From positions 1 through 33,442 of the IMG/VR virus record IMGVR_UViG_3300025087_000225: a stretch of 33,442 nt of DNA. One strand, given 5' to 3'. This stretch comes from a virus. The number at the start of each line of letters is the position of its first letter. Position 1 is the first letter of the stretch. Both the position numbers and the translations under genes were made by a program. The notes below the pieces were generated by a model. That model made no database searches. It saw only the letters and a list, made by a program, of their open reading frames with translations, and was not told the origin of the DNA. Positions 9,477 through 15,169 of the stretch are shown here, in pieces.

Positions 9477-9568
9477 GGATGAACCGCGTACTTCCCCACC
9501 AAAGTAATAAACCCATATATGGCGAGCAAAGACAAAACAACGAGAAACCATCCAGTTGATGTATTCAT
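9473..9568 (-). CDS. Possible 31-aa antisense membrane peptide
   Basis: An ATG at 9568 on the minus strand opens a 31-residue frame with one clear hydrophobic helix (WFLVVLSLLAIYGFITLV). It ends in TAG just inside the 3' end of the large virion gene. A G-rich stretch lies upstream but no proper Shine-Dalgarno does. All neighbours run the other way, so it may be chance. It fills most of the only gap between virion and lysis genes. Confidence 0.2.
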   Translation of the reverse strand: MNTSTGWFLVVLSLLAIYGFITLVGKYAVHP

Positions 9569-9614
9569 CCCCACACCCTATCAAACTGCTTGGTATCTGT
9601 CAATCCATAACTAC

Positions 9615-9623
9615 TGATATAAT
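9615..9623 (+). promoter_or_regulatory. Extended -10 promoter of the lysis cassette (TGATATAAT)
   Basis: TGA-TATAAT lies nine bases before the ATG at 9633, so the transcript would begin within a few bases of the start codon. It is identical to the element at 1243-1251. No Shine-Dalgarno precedes the ATG. Confidence 0.6.
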
Positions 9624-9632
9624 AAAAGATAT

Positions 9633-9908
9633 ATGCCTGACTCAAAACCGTACACCAACCGAGAAATAAAAGAGAAATGGGACGATATTGCAAACAGTCT
9701 TTCACGAATTGAGGTGCAAACTACTACTACTAATGGGCGGATCAATGCTTTGGAAAAATGGAAATATATGGGTATGGGCGCGACTATGATACTAACAACG
9801 ATGATACTCCCTATCCTTGTGTGGTCGCTTTCTATATTGGTTAATATGGAAACAAGAATCCAAGATTCGGTTGATAAAGCTTTGGCGGCCTACGATATAA
9901 ACAAATGA
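9633..9908 (+). CDS. Holin-like / XhlA-like membrane protein
   Basis: The product is 91 residues. A charged N-terminal helix with heptad-like spacing (about 8-43, DDIANSLSRIEVQ) is followed by one long hydrophobic segment (about 47-70, GATMILTTMILPILVWSLSI) and a short charged tail. This coiled coil plus single membrane helix is the layout of XhlA-type lysis proteins and some class III holins. It lies immediately before the M23 endolysin gene. Its TGA stop overlaps the ATG of the 25-aa peptide. It could instead be an antiholin or spanin-like factor. Confidence 0.6.
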   Translation: MPDSKPYTNREIKEKWDDIANSLSRIEVQTTTTNGRINALEKWKYMGMGATMILTTMILPILVWSLSILVNMETRIQDSVDKALAAYDINK

Positions 9909-9982
9909 AAATCTCCAAAAGAAAACTGCGAATAAAAAGAATACTCCAACAGCGCAAACAGAAAGGTACTCGATATGCTTAA
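9905..9982 (+). CDS. 25-aa highly basic peptide between lysis genes
   Basis: The ATG overlaps the stop of the holin-like gene (ATGA), and the frame ends at 9982, eight bases inside the endolysin gene. The peptide (MKISKRKLRIKRILQQRKQ...) has twelve Lys or Arg in 25 residues and no hydrophobic helix. The double overlap suggests it is translated, either for its product or to couple holin and endolysin translation. Function is unknown. Confidence 0.4.
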   Translation: MKISKRKLRIKRILQQRKQKGTRYA

Positions 9983-10556
9983 AAAATTGCAGTTTCACTT
10001 TCCTTTTAAGCCTTTCAAAATTACCCAGAATTGGGGTAATCCCAACCCCCTCTATGACCCCCTTGGTTTTTCCAAACATAACGGCGTAGACGCTAATGTG
10101 GGGCGTTTTGACTGGCAGGGTAGGGTAGTATCGGAATACCCCGTTTACTGCCCCGTAGAGGGTTTTAGGGTGTCTGAGGTGGCATACTACCCCACAGGGG
10201 GCGGAAACCAAATAGGTATGGTGTCCAAAGAAAAGCGCTGGGTTGGGGACAAACTCTGCTACGTGTCCATACTCTTGTGCCACGCCAAACAGATTCTGAT
10301 AAAGGTTGGGGATGAACCGTCGGTTGGGGAACTTTTGATGATCGCCGACAATACAGGGTTTTCCACCGGGGTACACACCCATATCGGTATATACAGGCTA
10401 GATGATAACCTTCAGAAACTCGATACCAACGAGATGTCCGGGAGTTATAACCCACAACCCCTCTTTACGGGGGCATACGCCGTAGACGTGGCTTCACTGG
10501 GGACCCTTATAAAATCAAATTGGCGTTATTTTCAGTATTTGGTGGGATATAATTAG
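9975..10556 (+). CDS. M23-family metallopeptidase, probable endolysin
   Basis: The product is 193 residues. Zinc-site motifs of LytM/M23 endopeptidases are present in order: HNGVD (His35, Asp39), His103 in LLCHAKQ, and the H-x-H pair His134/His136 in GVHTHIGIY. Enzymes of this family cut peptide cross-bridges in peptidoglycan. There is no signal peptide and no obvious cell-wall binding domain, so export would depend on a holin. Holin-like genes lie on both sides. A virion-associated lysin is the alternative, but the cassette position favours endolysin. Confidence 0.8.
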   Translation: MLKKLQFHFPFKPFKITQNWGNPNPLYDPLGFSKHNGVDANVGRFDWQGRVVSEYPVYCPVEGFRVSEVAYYPTGGGNQIGMVSKEKRWVGDKLCYVSILLCHAKQILIKVGDEPSVGELLMIADNTGFSTGVHTHIGIYRLDDNLQKLDTNEMSGSYNPQPLFTGAYAVDVASLGTLIKSNWRYFQYLVGYN

Positions 10557-10576
10557 GGTGGGTCGAATTACTCACC
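10548..10576 (+). promoter_or_regulatory. TATAAT and hairpin before second membrane gene
   Basis: TATAAT (10548-10553) lies in the last codons of the endolysin gene. It is followed by a seven-pair stem (GGTGGGT/ACTCACC, six-base loop, one G-U) at 10557-10576 and then ATTTT. It could be a weak terminator or a structured leader for the gene at 10590. Confidence 0.3.
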
Positions 10577-10589
10577 ATTTTAGTACACC

Positions 10590-10766
10590 ATGTCTTCAAA
10601 AATACTGGCGTTGCTGGGAAGTGTCCGTTTTTGGATACTCACCCTCACAGCAGTTCTGGCGGTACTTCAGGGCAACCCCCTTGTTGATACCATCCAGCTT
10701 TGGGGTCTTGCGGTGGCGGGCGTAGGTACGCTCGACTCTGTAGCAAGCAAAATAGGCGGCAAGTAG
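10590..10766 (+). CDS. 58-aa two-helix membrane protein, holin-like
   Basis: The frame runs from ATG at 10590 to TAG at 10764-10766. Two hydrophobic segments are joined by a short polar turn: about residues 13-27 (VRFWILTLTAVLAVLQ) and about 37-50 (LWGLAVAGVGTLD). The tail ends in basic residues (SKIGGK). Size and topology fit a small class II holin or antiholin, and it directly follows the endolysin gene. With the XhlA-like protein this makes two membrane proteins around one endolysin. It is the last + strand late gene before a strong terminator. Confidence 0.6.
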   Translation: MSSKILALLGSVRFWILTLTAVLAVLQGNPLVDTIQLWGLAVAGVGTLDSVASKIGGK

Positions 10767-10774
10767 GTAAAGAA

Positions 10775-10809
10775 AAAGACCCTCCTGGCTACATGTCGGG
10801 AGGGTCTTT
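10775..10809. terminator. Strong bidirectional terminator
   Basis: A perfect 11-bp stem (AAAGACCCTCC / GGAGGGTCTTT) surrounds a 13-base loop. On the minus strand it is followed by a T-rich run (TTTTTCTTT). On the plus strand only the stem's own TTT follows. It ends the late + operon and the convergent zinc-protein gene, whose last codons form part of the stem. Confidence 0.85.
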
Positions 10810-10986
10810 GCCGTATAGATGGAAGTCAAACACGTCCGGGATGTCGTGGATACGCCGGGTTTCCTTTTCCTCATAGGTAACCCGGCACTTCTCGGAACAG
10901 AGCTTGTTGCCGCGCTGGTCTGGAAAGAACTTGTCGGACAGCTTCGTCCCGCACTGGGGACAGTAGTCGTGTTTATCACCTATCAT
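10789..10986 (-). CDS. Small zinc-binding (Cys4) protein, 65 aa
   Basis: The start at 10986 is set by AAAGGAGG six bases upstream. A longer frame upstream lacks a ribosome site. The protein starts MIGDKHDYCPQCGTK and has a second Cys pair in LCSEKC, giving C-x2-C-x17-C-x3-C, a zinc ribbon or treble-clef layout. A charged helix (VTYEEKETRR) follows. It ends in DPPDM inside the terminator stem. No enzymatic motif is seen. A small adaptor or nucleic-acid-binding protein is likely. It resembles the two small Cys-rich proteins at 11701 and 11893. Confidence 0.65.
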   Translation of the reverse strand: MIGDKHDYCPQCGTKLSDKFFPDQRGNKLCSEKCRVTYEEKETRRIHDIPDVFDFHLYGKDPPDM

Positions 10987-11010
10987 GGAACCCTCCTTTG
11001 GACTCTTGGG

Positions 11011-11036
11011 AGTATACACCCGTTCTGGTGTATACT
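11011..11036. promoter_or_regulatory. Perfect inverted repeat with back-to-back -10 boxes
   Basis: AGTATACACC and GGTGTATACT form 10-bp arms around a six-base centre. Each arm ends in TGTATACT on its own strand, a good -10. One would drive the minus-strand zinc gene (start 10986), the other the + transcript toward 11043. A dimeric regulator binding here would control both directions. Confidence 0.5.
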
Positions 11037-11042
11037 GTGGGG

Positions 11043-11248
11043 TACAAGCCCCCATTTCGTAGTGATATACGGGGGCTGGATGGGAGGCTCCGTCAGCGTC
11101 GCCCTCCGTCGAGATAGATGCCACAGCAATGGGGCATGAACACGCTGCGGTCTGCTATCAGCCTTGGGGCGAAAGCTCGGTAAACTACACAAGGACGCAG
11201 ACTGAATGTTAACATTCGAACTCCGCCACCGCCCGAGGGGGCGGTTTT
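11043..11248 (+). ncRNA. Candidate small RNA between a TATACT promoter and a terminator
   Basis: About 200 bases hold no gene but lie between the -10 at 11031-11036 and a terminator at 11228-11248. Possible stems are AGCCCCC/GGGGGCT (11047-11077), ATGCC/GGCAT (11118-11137) and GTCTGC/GCAGAC (about 11150-11202). A 14-bp perfect palindrome, GAATGTTAACATTC, lies at 11204-11217. No known RNA family is recognised. It may simply be leader sequence. Confidence 0.3.
11228..11248 (+). terminator. Rho-independent terminator
   Basis: ACCGCCC and GGGCGGT pair around a four-base loop and are followed by TTTT. It stands upstream of the secreted-protein gene, so it ends a transcript from the 11,0xx region. 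Confidence 0.8.
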
Positions 11249-11269
11249 GCATGAGGTGGATAACTTTCG

Positions 11270-11278
11270 TGGTAAAAT
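11270..11278 (+). promoter_or_regulatory. Extended -10 promoter (TGGTAAAAT) of the SD-rich gene cluster
   Basis: TGG-TAAAAT lies 43 bases before the ATG at 11322, just after the terminator. GTGGATAAC (11256-11264), one base short of a DnaA box, precedes it. No good -35 is seen. Confidence 0.4.
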
Positions 11279-11321
11279 CACATAGTAAGCTCTTTCATAA
11301 GTCAAACCTTAGGAGGATAGG

Positions 11322-11699
11322 ATGAACTTCATCGTCAGGATGCTCCTGCTTGCTCTCCTGTTGTCCTTTCCTCTTTCGGGAATGGCGCAGGAAGTCGAAC
11401 AGGGAACGGGACTTGTCTGCGACACGGCGGAAAACATCGAGCAATTCGTAATCCTGCACAATCAGGGTATGAAGAACCCCGACATACTCGCCACCATCAA
11501 CGGGGACAAGGAGCCGTTTGTGTGCGCAGTGTTCACGGCGGCCTTCTTCAAAGGTAAAACTGTGAAACTGGTACTGGCAGACGGGCAGGTGTACGAAATC
11601 GCCGAGATTCTGCTCGTTGGAGTCCTCGACGGTCAGTGGGTGCACATCACTCCCACGCCCCAGTTTTCTATCTTTCTAACCAAGGAAAGGGGGGCGTAA
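11322..11699 (+). CDS. Secreted protein with Sec signal peptide, unknown function
   Basis: The product is 125 residues with TAGGAGG upstream. The N-terminus has a classical signal peptide: positive start (MNFIVR), hydrophobic core (MLLLALLLSFPL) and a likely cut after SGMAQ near residue 23. The mature part holds two cysteines (VCDTAEN and FVCAVF) that could form a disulfide, and a Val/Ile-rich C-terminal half. Small exported proteins of this type occur in phage and proteobacterial genomes without known function. An envelope role such as superinfection exclusion is conceivable but unsupported. The following gene starts two bases after its stop. Confidence 0.65.
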   Translation: MNFIVRMLLLALLLSFPLSGMAQEVEQGTGLVCDTAENIEQFVILHNQGMKNPDILATINGDKEPFVCAVFTAAFFKGKTVKLVLADGQVYEIAEILLVGVLDGQWVHITPTPQFSIFLTKERGA

Positions 11700-11700
11700 G

Positions 11701-11883
11701 ATGGTACTCCGGTGTTGGGTCTGCAGTAAGGAGGCTAAGTATGCCCGAAAACTGCAAGACCCCCGCCGCGGCAAGGGCGATGATTTAGCCTACGTCCGGC
11801 GAAACTTCTGCTCCCACCAATGCGAAGAAGAAGCCATCGAGCAAATGGACAAACAAGCCAACTATGCCCGTGTTGCAAAGTAG
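11701..11883 (+). CDS. Small Cys-pair (zinc-binding) protein, 60 aa
   Basis: It begins two bases after the secreted-protein gene. The first Cys pair, CWVC, stands at residues 5-8, and the second, FCSHQC, near residues 36-41, followed by an acidic helix (EEEAIEQMDKQ). The C-x2-C ... C-x3-C pattern matches the 65-aa protein on the other strand and the 56-aa protein that follows, suggesting a family. A treble-clef or ribbon zinc fold is likely. Function is unknown. The upstream ribosome site is less clear than for its neighbours. Confidence 0.6.
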   Translation: MVLRCWVCSKEAKYARKLQDPRRGKGDDLAYVRRNFCSHQCEEEAIEQMDKQANYARVAK

Positions 11884-11892
11884 GAGGCCAAA

Positions 11893-12063
11893 ATGCGACG
11901 ATGTTGTTTTTGTTTTCGTGGCCTGGGGATGAAATCCGTCAAAAGGGAGGACAAGTGGTTCTGCCGACTGAAATGCTGGCACGACCTCCTGCATGAACGC
12001 AGACGGGAAGTGAAGAAACGGGGATGGCTTCGCTGGCTTTTTGGTGAGCCGAGTAACACCTGA
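11893..12063 (+). CDS. Small Cys-pair basic protein, 56 aa
   Basis: ATG at 11893 follows TAGGAGG with six-base spacing. The protein opens MRRCCFCFRG, has a second pair in WFCRLKC, and continues as a strongly basic helix (HERRREVKKRGWLRW). The spacing is the same general C-x2-C ... C-x3-C as in the preceding gene. Basic residues suggest nucleic-acid contact. It is the last gene of this short operon. A terminator follows at 12084. Confidence 0.55.
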   Translation: MRRCCFCFRGLGMKSVKREDKWFCRLKCWHDLLHERRREVKKRGWLRWLFGEPSNT

Positions 12064-12083
12064 CTCCCGCCTGCTAGAAATCT

Positions 12084-12112
12084 ACCGTCCCGTTAATCGG
12101 GGCGGTTTCTTT
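12084..12112 (+). terminator. Rho-independent terminator
   Basis: ACCGTCCCG pairs with CGGGGCGGT (one G-U) around TTAAT and is followed by TTTCTTT. It separates the + cluster from the convergent minus operon, whose last gene ends at 12111. Confidence 0.8.
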
Positions 12113-12308
12113 ACCCAAAAGTGCTCTTTCTATGTTTTAGACAAACACAGATTTTCCATTTATTCTCCACATCTAAATATCCTCCCCCACCAAAACACAG
12201 GGGACAGTTGGGTAGAGCCCCTTTACATTTTTCGTGGATTGGACGAATACCACCGTTTATGTTGGCGTAGGTTGTAGTGCCGTATCCGTGGCAGTAGTAG
12301 CATTGCAT
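12111..12308 (-). CDS. DnaJ-type zinc-finger small protein, 65 aa
   Basis: Two CxxCxGxG-like motifs are visible, CYYCHGYG near residues 3-10 and CPLCFGGGG near 35-43. Further cysteines occur in EKCKG and KICVC. This is the pattern of the central zinc domain of DnaJ, without J or C-terminal domains. Small phage proteins of this kind may act as chaperone adaptors, but that is speculative. It is the last gene of the SSB operon, about 100 bases beyond the SSB stop. Confidence 0.65.
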   Translation of the reverse strand: MQCYYCHGYGTTTYANINGGIRPIHEKCKGALPNCPLCFGGGGYLDVENKWKICVCLKHRKSTFG

Positions 12309-12340
12309 GTCTTTTGGGGGTTATCTACTCTCTCTATAGG

Positions 12341-12409
12341 CTATAAGCGTGTTTTTCGTTCGCAAATCGGAGCTTCACAGGCTTCTTCGTGTTTACTTAC
12401 GACTTTCAT
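12341..12409 (-). CDS. Possible 22-aa peptide after SSB
   Basis: An ATG two bases after the SSB stop opens a 22-residue frame (MKVVSKHEEACEAPICERK...) with two cysteines. Tight spacing is the only support. The rest of the 103-base gap up to 12308 shows nothing recognisable. Confidence 0.25.
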   Translation of the reverse strand: MKVVSKHEEACEAPICERKTRL

Positions 12410-12411
12410 TG

Positions 12412-13011
12412 TTAGAAAGATATGTCGTCGGGGTTCGGCACATCCGTTCCTGATTTGTACTCGGCGGGAAAGTCCTCTTTGGGGGCAGATTCGGCCTTGG
12501 TGTCGAACGGGTCTTTGCCCTCATAGAGAAGCTCCAACCTTATACCTGCGTTTTCGTATTGGGCAACAATCTCCTTGGACGTTTCCTTTGCCGGAGAGGG
12601 AGTAAGGTTATATTCACTGTCCAACCCTTCGCCTTTGCGATTAATAGTGATGCTGTATTTGCGGGGGTCGCCCCAGTCCTCATTCTGTACCAACTGCTGA
12701 AGGGGGGTAAGGATAGTAGATTGTGTAATCTCTAGTATTTGTAGTTTCTTTGCATCAAGATTCCACACCACAAACGCCCAGAAGTAGCGCGGATTCCAGC
12801 CGTTGCGGAGGTCGGCATCGAGTGGAATTACTGACGGGCGTTCTGTAGACCGGACGGGTTTACCCTTCTCTTTCCCCTTAGCTTCAGTCCAATACTCCCA
12901 GCCCATAATCGGCTCGGAGAGGATGCGAAACTTATTCGCACCCTGGTCGAACTTCATATAATTTCCCACCGTCTTCGGTATCTCTGTGTCTTTTGCTGTG
13001 TTCCAGTCCAT
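12412..13011 (-). CDS. ssb: Single-stranded DNA-binding protein
   Basis: The product is 199 residues. The core has aromatic and basic residues typical of phage SSB folds (NKFRILSEPIMGWEYW, KPVRS, FWAFVVWNL, ILEITQSTI, NRKGEGLDSEYNLTPSPAK). It ends in an acidic, disordered tail closing with NPDDISF, the counterpart of the DDDIPF tip that recruits replication and repair partners in bacterial SSBs. The role is to protect ssDNA during replication and recombination. It lies in a minus operon with three small upstream genes. The replication organizer is on the opposite strand about 3 kb away. Confidence 0.8.
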   Translation of the reverse strand: MDWNTAKDTEIPKTVGNYMKFDQGANKFRILSEPIMGWEYWTEAKGKEKGKPVRSTERPSVIPLDADLRNGWNPRYFWAFVVWNLDAKKLQILEITQSTILTPLQQLVQNEDWGDPRKYSITINRKGEGLDSEYNLTPSPAKETSKEIVAQYENAGIRLELLYEGKDPFDTKAESAPKEDFPAEYKSGTDVPNPDDISF

Positions 13012-13019
13012 ATAATTAT

Positions 13020-13211
13020 TTATTCTCTGTTAAATTCGTCCCCCACCACACTATGGCTATGCCCAACCTCCTCTCTTCCCTCGTACCGCTCCCAGACCTT
13101 GTCCTCCTTCTTCAACATGTCGCGCAACACTGTCTTATTTGCTACCGGCATCGAACCTCCATACACCTCCTTCTCTATCCGCGCCACCTCCTGTTCGTTG
13201 TAGTCATTCAT
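13020..13211 (-). CDS. Small charged protein, unknown (63 aa)
   Basis: The frame sits between the SSB gene (8-base gap) and the 102-aa gene, whose stop overlaps this start by four bases (ATGA). The sequence is highly charged (QEVARIEKEVYGG, DMLKKEDKVWERYEGR) with a probable long helix and no cysteine, membrane segment or known motif. Operon position suggests a DNA replication or host take-over role. Function is not recognised. Confidence 0.55.
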   Translation of the reverse strand: MNDYNEQEVARIEKEVYGGSMPVANKTVLRDMLKKEDKVWERYEGREEVGHSHSVVGDEFNRE

Positions 13212-13516
13212 TTGAGTATTTTCTTTAGCGTATCAAGGTCTAACTCTTCAATGAACCGTTCGTAAGCGTCCTCCCAGTGTTCTTTGTCGCCGTGGTAGTC
13301 CTCCATGCACGCCTCTTTCAGTTTGTCCTCCTGCTTGTCGGTAAGGTTGTCGACGATGTACTCGCGCTCCTCATCAATCAATTGTTGGCGACTGTAACGA
13401 ACCGCTTTGTAGAAGCTGTCCTCGGCGGCACTTATGTCTATTTCGCCGTTCTCAATAAAGAGAATAGAGCTTCCCGCCGGGCTTCCGTCTATGATGAAAT
13501 CAATAGTTTTTTCCAT
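13208..13516 (-). CDS. Acidic protein, unknown (102 aa)
   Basis: It starts with a short beta-like stretch (IDFIIDGSPAGSSILFIENG) followed by a strongly acidic helical region (about 45-100, EEREYIVDNLTDKQEDKL, then YERFIEELDLDTLKKILK). It overlaps the downstream gene by four bases and follows the 52-aa gene by three, so all belong to one operon with SSB. Acidic small early proteins sometimes mimic DNA or bind host enzymes, but nothing here shows that directly. Confidence 0.6.
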   Translation of the reverse strand: MEKTIDFIIDGSPAGSSILFIENGEIDISAAEDSFYKAVRYSRQQLIDEEREYIVDNLTDKQEDKLKEACMEDYHGDKEHWEDAYERFIEELDLDTLKKILK

Positions 13517-13519
13517 ATA

Positions 13520-13678
13520 TTATTCCGGCAACGGTTCATCCGTTTCCTCATCTTGTTCGCTAGTAAAACTGTCGGGGTATCCCATTTTCGCCTCGATGTC
13601 TTCAAGCAGTCCTCCCGCCCGGCCACCGTAGTAGTAAATCCTCTCCACCCCACACCCGCGCGGTACTTTGAGTTTCAT
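13520..13678 (-). CDS. Small protein, unknown (52 aa)
   Basis: The frame starts at 13678 (MKLKVPRGCGVERIYYYGGR) and ends with an acidic tail (SEQDEETDEPLPE). The next gene begins three bases after its stop. It is the first gene of the minus operon, about 155 bases downstream of the predicted minus promoter. No domain is recognised. Support is the tight operon spacing and the basic-to-acidic composition typical of small phage proteins. Confidence 0.5.
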   Translation of the reverse strand: MKLKVPRGCGVERIYYYGGRAGGLLEDIEAKMGYPDSFTSEQDEETDEPLPE

Positions 13679-13775
13679 CTTAGTAGAGAGTTACGCCGTT
13701 AATCGCCAGCTCGCCGGTGCCTGAACCCTTGATAACCTATTGGCTATCTAAACACACTCTACCAAATGGCAACTT

Positions 13776-13869
13776 GTTGCACAAGTCCCAACACAACAAA
13801 ACTATGGACAACCAGCACCTTGTGCAACTTGTCCTTATATAGTATACTAAACCCATTACCAGATTACAA
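13776..13869. promoter_or_regulatory. Divergent overlapping promoters with operator-like inverted repeats
   Basis: This is the core of a 200-base gap. For + transcription, TTGTGC (13820-13825), a 17-base spacer and TATACT (13843-13848) lead to the RHH gene. For - transcription, TTGTAA (complement of 13864-13869), a 17-base spacer and TATACT (complement of 13841-13846) lead to the SSB operon. The two -10s share the palindrome AGTATACT. A 10-bp sequence, CTTGTGCAAC (13819-13828), recurs inverted as GTTGCACAAG (13776-13785), 43 bp apart or about four helical turns, and one copy overlaps the + -35. Confidence 0.6.
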
Positions 13870-13878
13870 GTATATTAA

Positions 13879-14016
13879 ATGGCTACAAATAAAGAAAATG
13901 CAACGATTCGTGTTAGGGTGTTTCCTTCAACACACAAGAAGTTGCGAATACGAGGAGCCAATACTGGACAAACAATAGCAGAGTTGGTCAAGGTTTTGGT
14001 AGATACAAAAAAATAA
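13879..14016 (+). CDS. Ribbon-helix-helix (Arc/CopG-like) DNA-binding regulator, 45 aa
   Basis: Starts at ATG 13879. The protein shows the short RHH pattern: a beta strand (ATIRVRVF, about residues 8-15), helix one with basic residues (THKKLRIRGAN), a turn, and helix two (QTIAELVKVLVDT). RHH proteins bind DNA as dimers through paired N-terminal strands, usually at inverted or tandem operators. It lies immediately beside the divergent promoter region with CTTGTGCAAC repeats, so autoregulation and control of the SSB operon are likely. No toxin gene is evident next to it. Confidence 0.65.
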   Translation: MATNKENATIRVRVFPSTHKKLRIRGANTGQTIAELVKVLVDTKK

Positions 14017-14071
14017 TGCAAACCCTGTGGCAACAACACGTTAAGAAGATACCAGAAGTTGATTGAAAAAC

Positions 14072-14350
14072 ATGAAACTAACCCCTAGAGAACTACAAGA
14101 GTCTTTAACCGCTATCAGCGAGGAGTCTTATCAGTTGCACCAAGAAGCCGCAACCCTTAATTCTAAAATGGACACCATGTGGTTGAGCCTACGCGCTGAC
14201 TGCAAGACGGACAAGGAGTGTGACAAGAGGCTCGGTGCGACCACAGACGGACAGCGAGCCACCTATCTTAAATACTATCTCCGTGGGTTGGCGAATAAAC
14301 GCACTGCCTTAATGGAAGAAAGCAAAAACAATCAGGGCTCAATCTACTAA
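14072..14350 (+). CDS. Helical protein, unknown (92 aa)
   Basis: The ATG at 14072 is preferred to a TTG three codons upstream. The sequence is mostly helix-forming (TPRELQESLTAISEESYQLH, TYLKYYLRGLANKRTALMEE) with two cysteines in the middle (DCKTDKEC). No catalytic motif is present. It precedes an HNH nuclease gene by 13 bases. The 16-aa frame between the RHH gene and this one (14016-14066) was not called. Function is unknown. Confidence 0.6.
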   Translation: MKLTPRELQESLTAISEESYQLHQEAATLNSKMDTMWLSLRADCKTDKECDKRLGATTDGQRATYLKYYLRGLANKRTALMEESKNNQGSIY

Positions 14351-14363
14351 CGTGGGACTCTCC

Positions 14364-14675
14364 ATGCCCATACCACTGGAGACCCGCGAGCGGATAGACG
14401 AAGACCCGTACTACAAACGCTGTGCAAGAGAGAACACCGACTGCTCCGGCAGAATCACAGTTGAACATAGTTGGTATTTTGCGGGCAAGAGAATAAATGA
14501 CTATTGGGCTTTAATTCCGCTTTGTGTTTACCACCACTTAGGCAAAGGACTGGACAAACGTATCAACCAAGCCATTGCTGTCGCCCGCACAACCCCCGAA
14601 GACCGCGCCAAATATCCAAAGATAGAATGGGAGCGGGTGCAGGCTTATCTTAAATTATTCGCCCCACCACTATAA
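14364..14675 (+). CDS. HNH-type nuclease, 103 aa
   Basis: Starting at MPIPLETRERID (a GTG 12 bases upstream is possible), the protein has Cys20 and Cys27 (KRCAREN, DCSGR), the GRITVEH segment with Glu34-His35, and a second cluster IPLCVYHH with Cys54 and His57-His58. That is the cysteine-framed beta-beta-alpha-metal layout of HNH endonucleases, in which the H of VEH is the catalytic base. Small proteins of this kind occur in phage recombination regions. Specificity cannot be told. A binding-only derivative is possible. Confidence 0.6.
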   Translation: MPIPLETRERIDEDPYYKRCARENTDCSGRITVEHSWYFAGKRINDYWALIPLCVYHHLGKGLDKRINQAIAVARTTPEDRAKYPKIEWERVQAYLKLFAPPL

Positions 14676-14682
14676 ACAAGAT

Positions 14683-14877
14683 ATGAAAAAATTAAAACTA
14701 ATTAAAGAAAACGAAATTGCTGTTTCAAAAGGAAGCAGTATTTATTGTGATTTTTGCGGCGAAAATAATATCGGAGTTTTCACTTCCAGTTTTGACGACA
14801 GAAAAGACGGAGACGAGCGAAAGTGTGAAATGCAAATCTGCACCGATTGTGTTAAACAACTCACCAAACTTATTTAA
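14683..14877 (+). CDS. Small zinc-finger-like protein, 64 aa
   Basis: Cysteines occur as CDFCG (about residues 22-26) and in CEMQICTDC (about 48-56), giving two Cys pairs that probably hold one zinc ion. The N-terminus is Lys-rich. The gene follows the HNH gene by seven bases across a C-rich/ATATG boundary and has no Shine-Dalgarno. Function is not recognised. Confidence 0.6.
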   Translation: MKKLKLIKENEIAVSKGSSIYCDFCGENNIGVFTSSFDDRKDGDERKCEMQICTDCVKQLTKLI

Positions 14878-14906
14878 TCCTCTTTAGAATAAGAATAACT
14901 ACTACT

Positions 14907-15161
14907 GTGAAATTTAAACAAGAAAAAGTTAAAAAAGGTAAACGCTTTACTGATTGGATTCGCCCCACAATGAACGGGTATCATATTTCTTGCTGTGATT
15001 GCGGGTTGGTTCACACACTTAATTTCCGCGCCCTAAAGATAATTAAAATTACCAAAAAAGGTACAAAGATTGGAAAAATCCTGCCAAAAGACAAGTATCA
15101 AATTGAGTTTAAAATAAGCCGAAACAATAAACTCACAAAACAGCAGAGAAAACGCCCCTAA
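14907..15161 (+). CDS. Basic small protein, unknown (84 aa)
   Basis: It begins at GTG 14907 inside TAACTACTACTGTG, nearly the same leader as the next gene (TAACTACTACTATG), which supports this start. The protein is Lys/Arg-rich with one close cysteine pair (ISCCDCGLVH). The latter part alternates beta-like and basic segments and ends RKRP. It may bind nucleic acid. No family is recognised. Confidence 0.55.
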   Translation: MKFKQEKVKKGKRFTDWIRPTMNGYHISCCDCGLVHTLNFRALKIIKITKKGTKIGKILPKDKYQIEFKISRNNKLTKQQRKRP

Positions 15162-15169
15162 CTACTACT

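Noticed and set aside
10987-11124. N-terminal extension of the minus-strand zinc protein
   Set aside because: The internal ATG at 10986 has AAAGGAGG at good distance, while the extension overlaps the palindrome and promoter and has no ribosome site.
11204-11222. TTCGAAC, resembling a tRNA T-loop
   Set aside because: The flanking bases cannot form the T stem, and no acceptor or anticodon stem fits. It is part of a palindrome instead.
14016-14066. 16-codon frame after the RHH gene (MQTLWQQHVKK...)
   Set aside because: It is too short and without support beyond a stop/start overlap.
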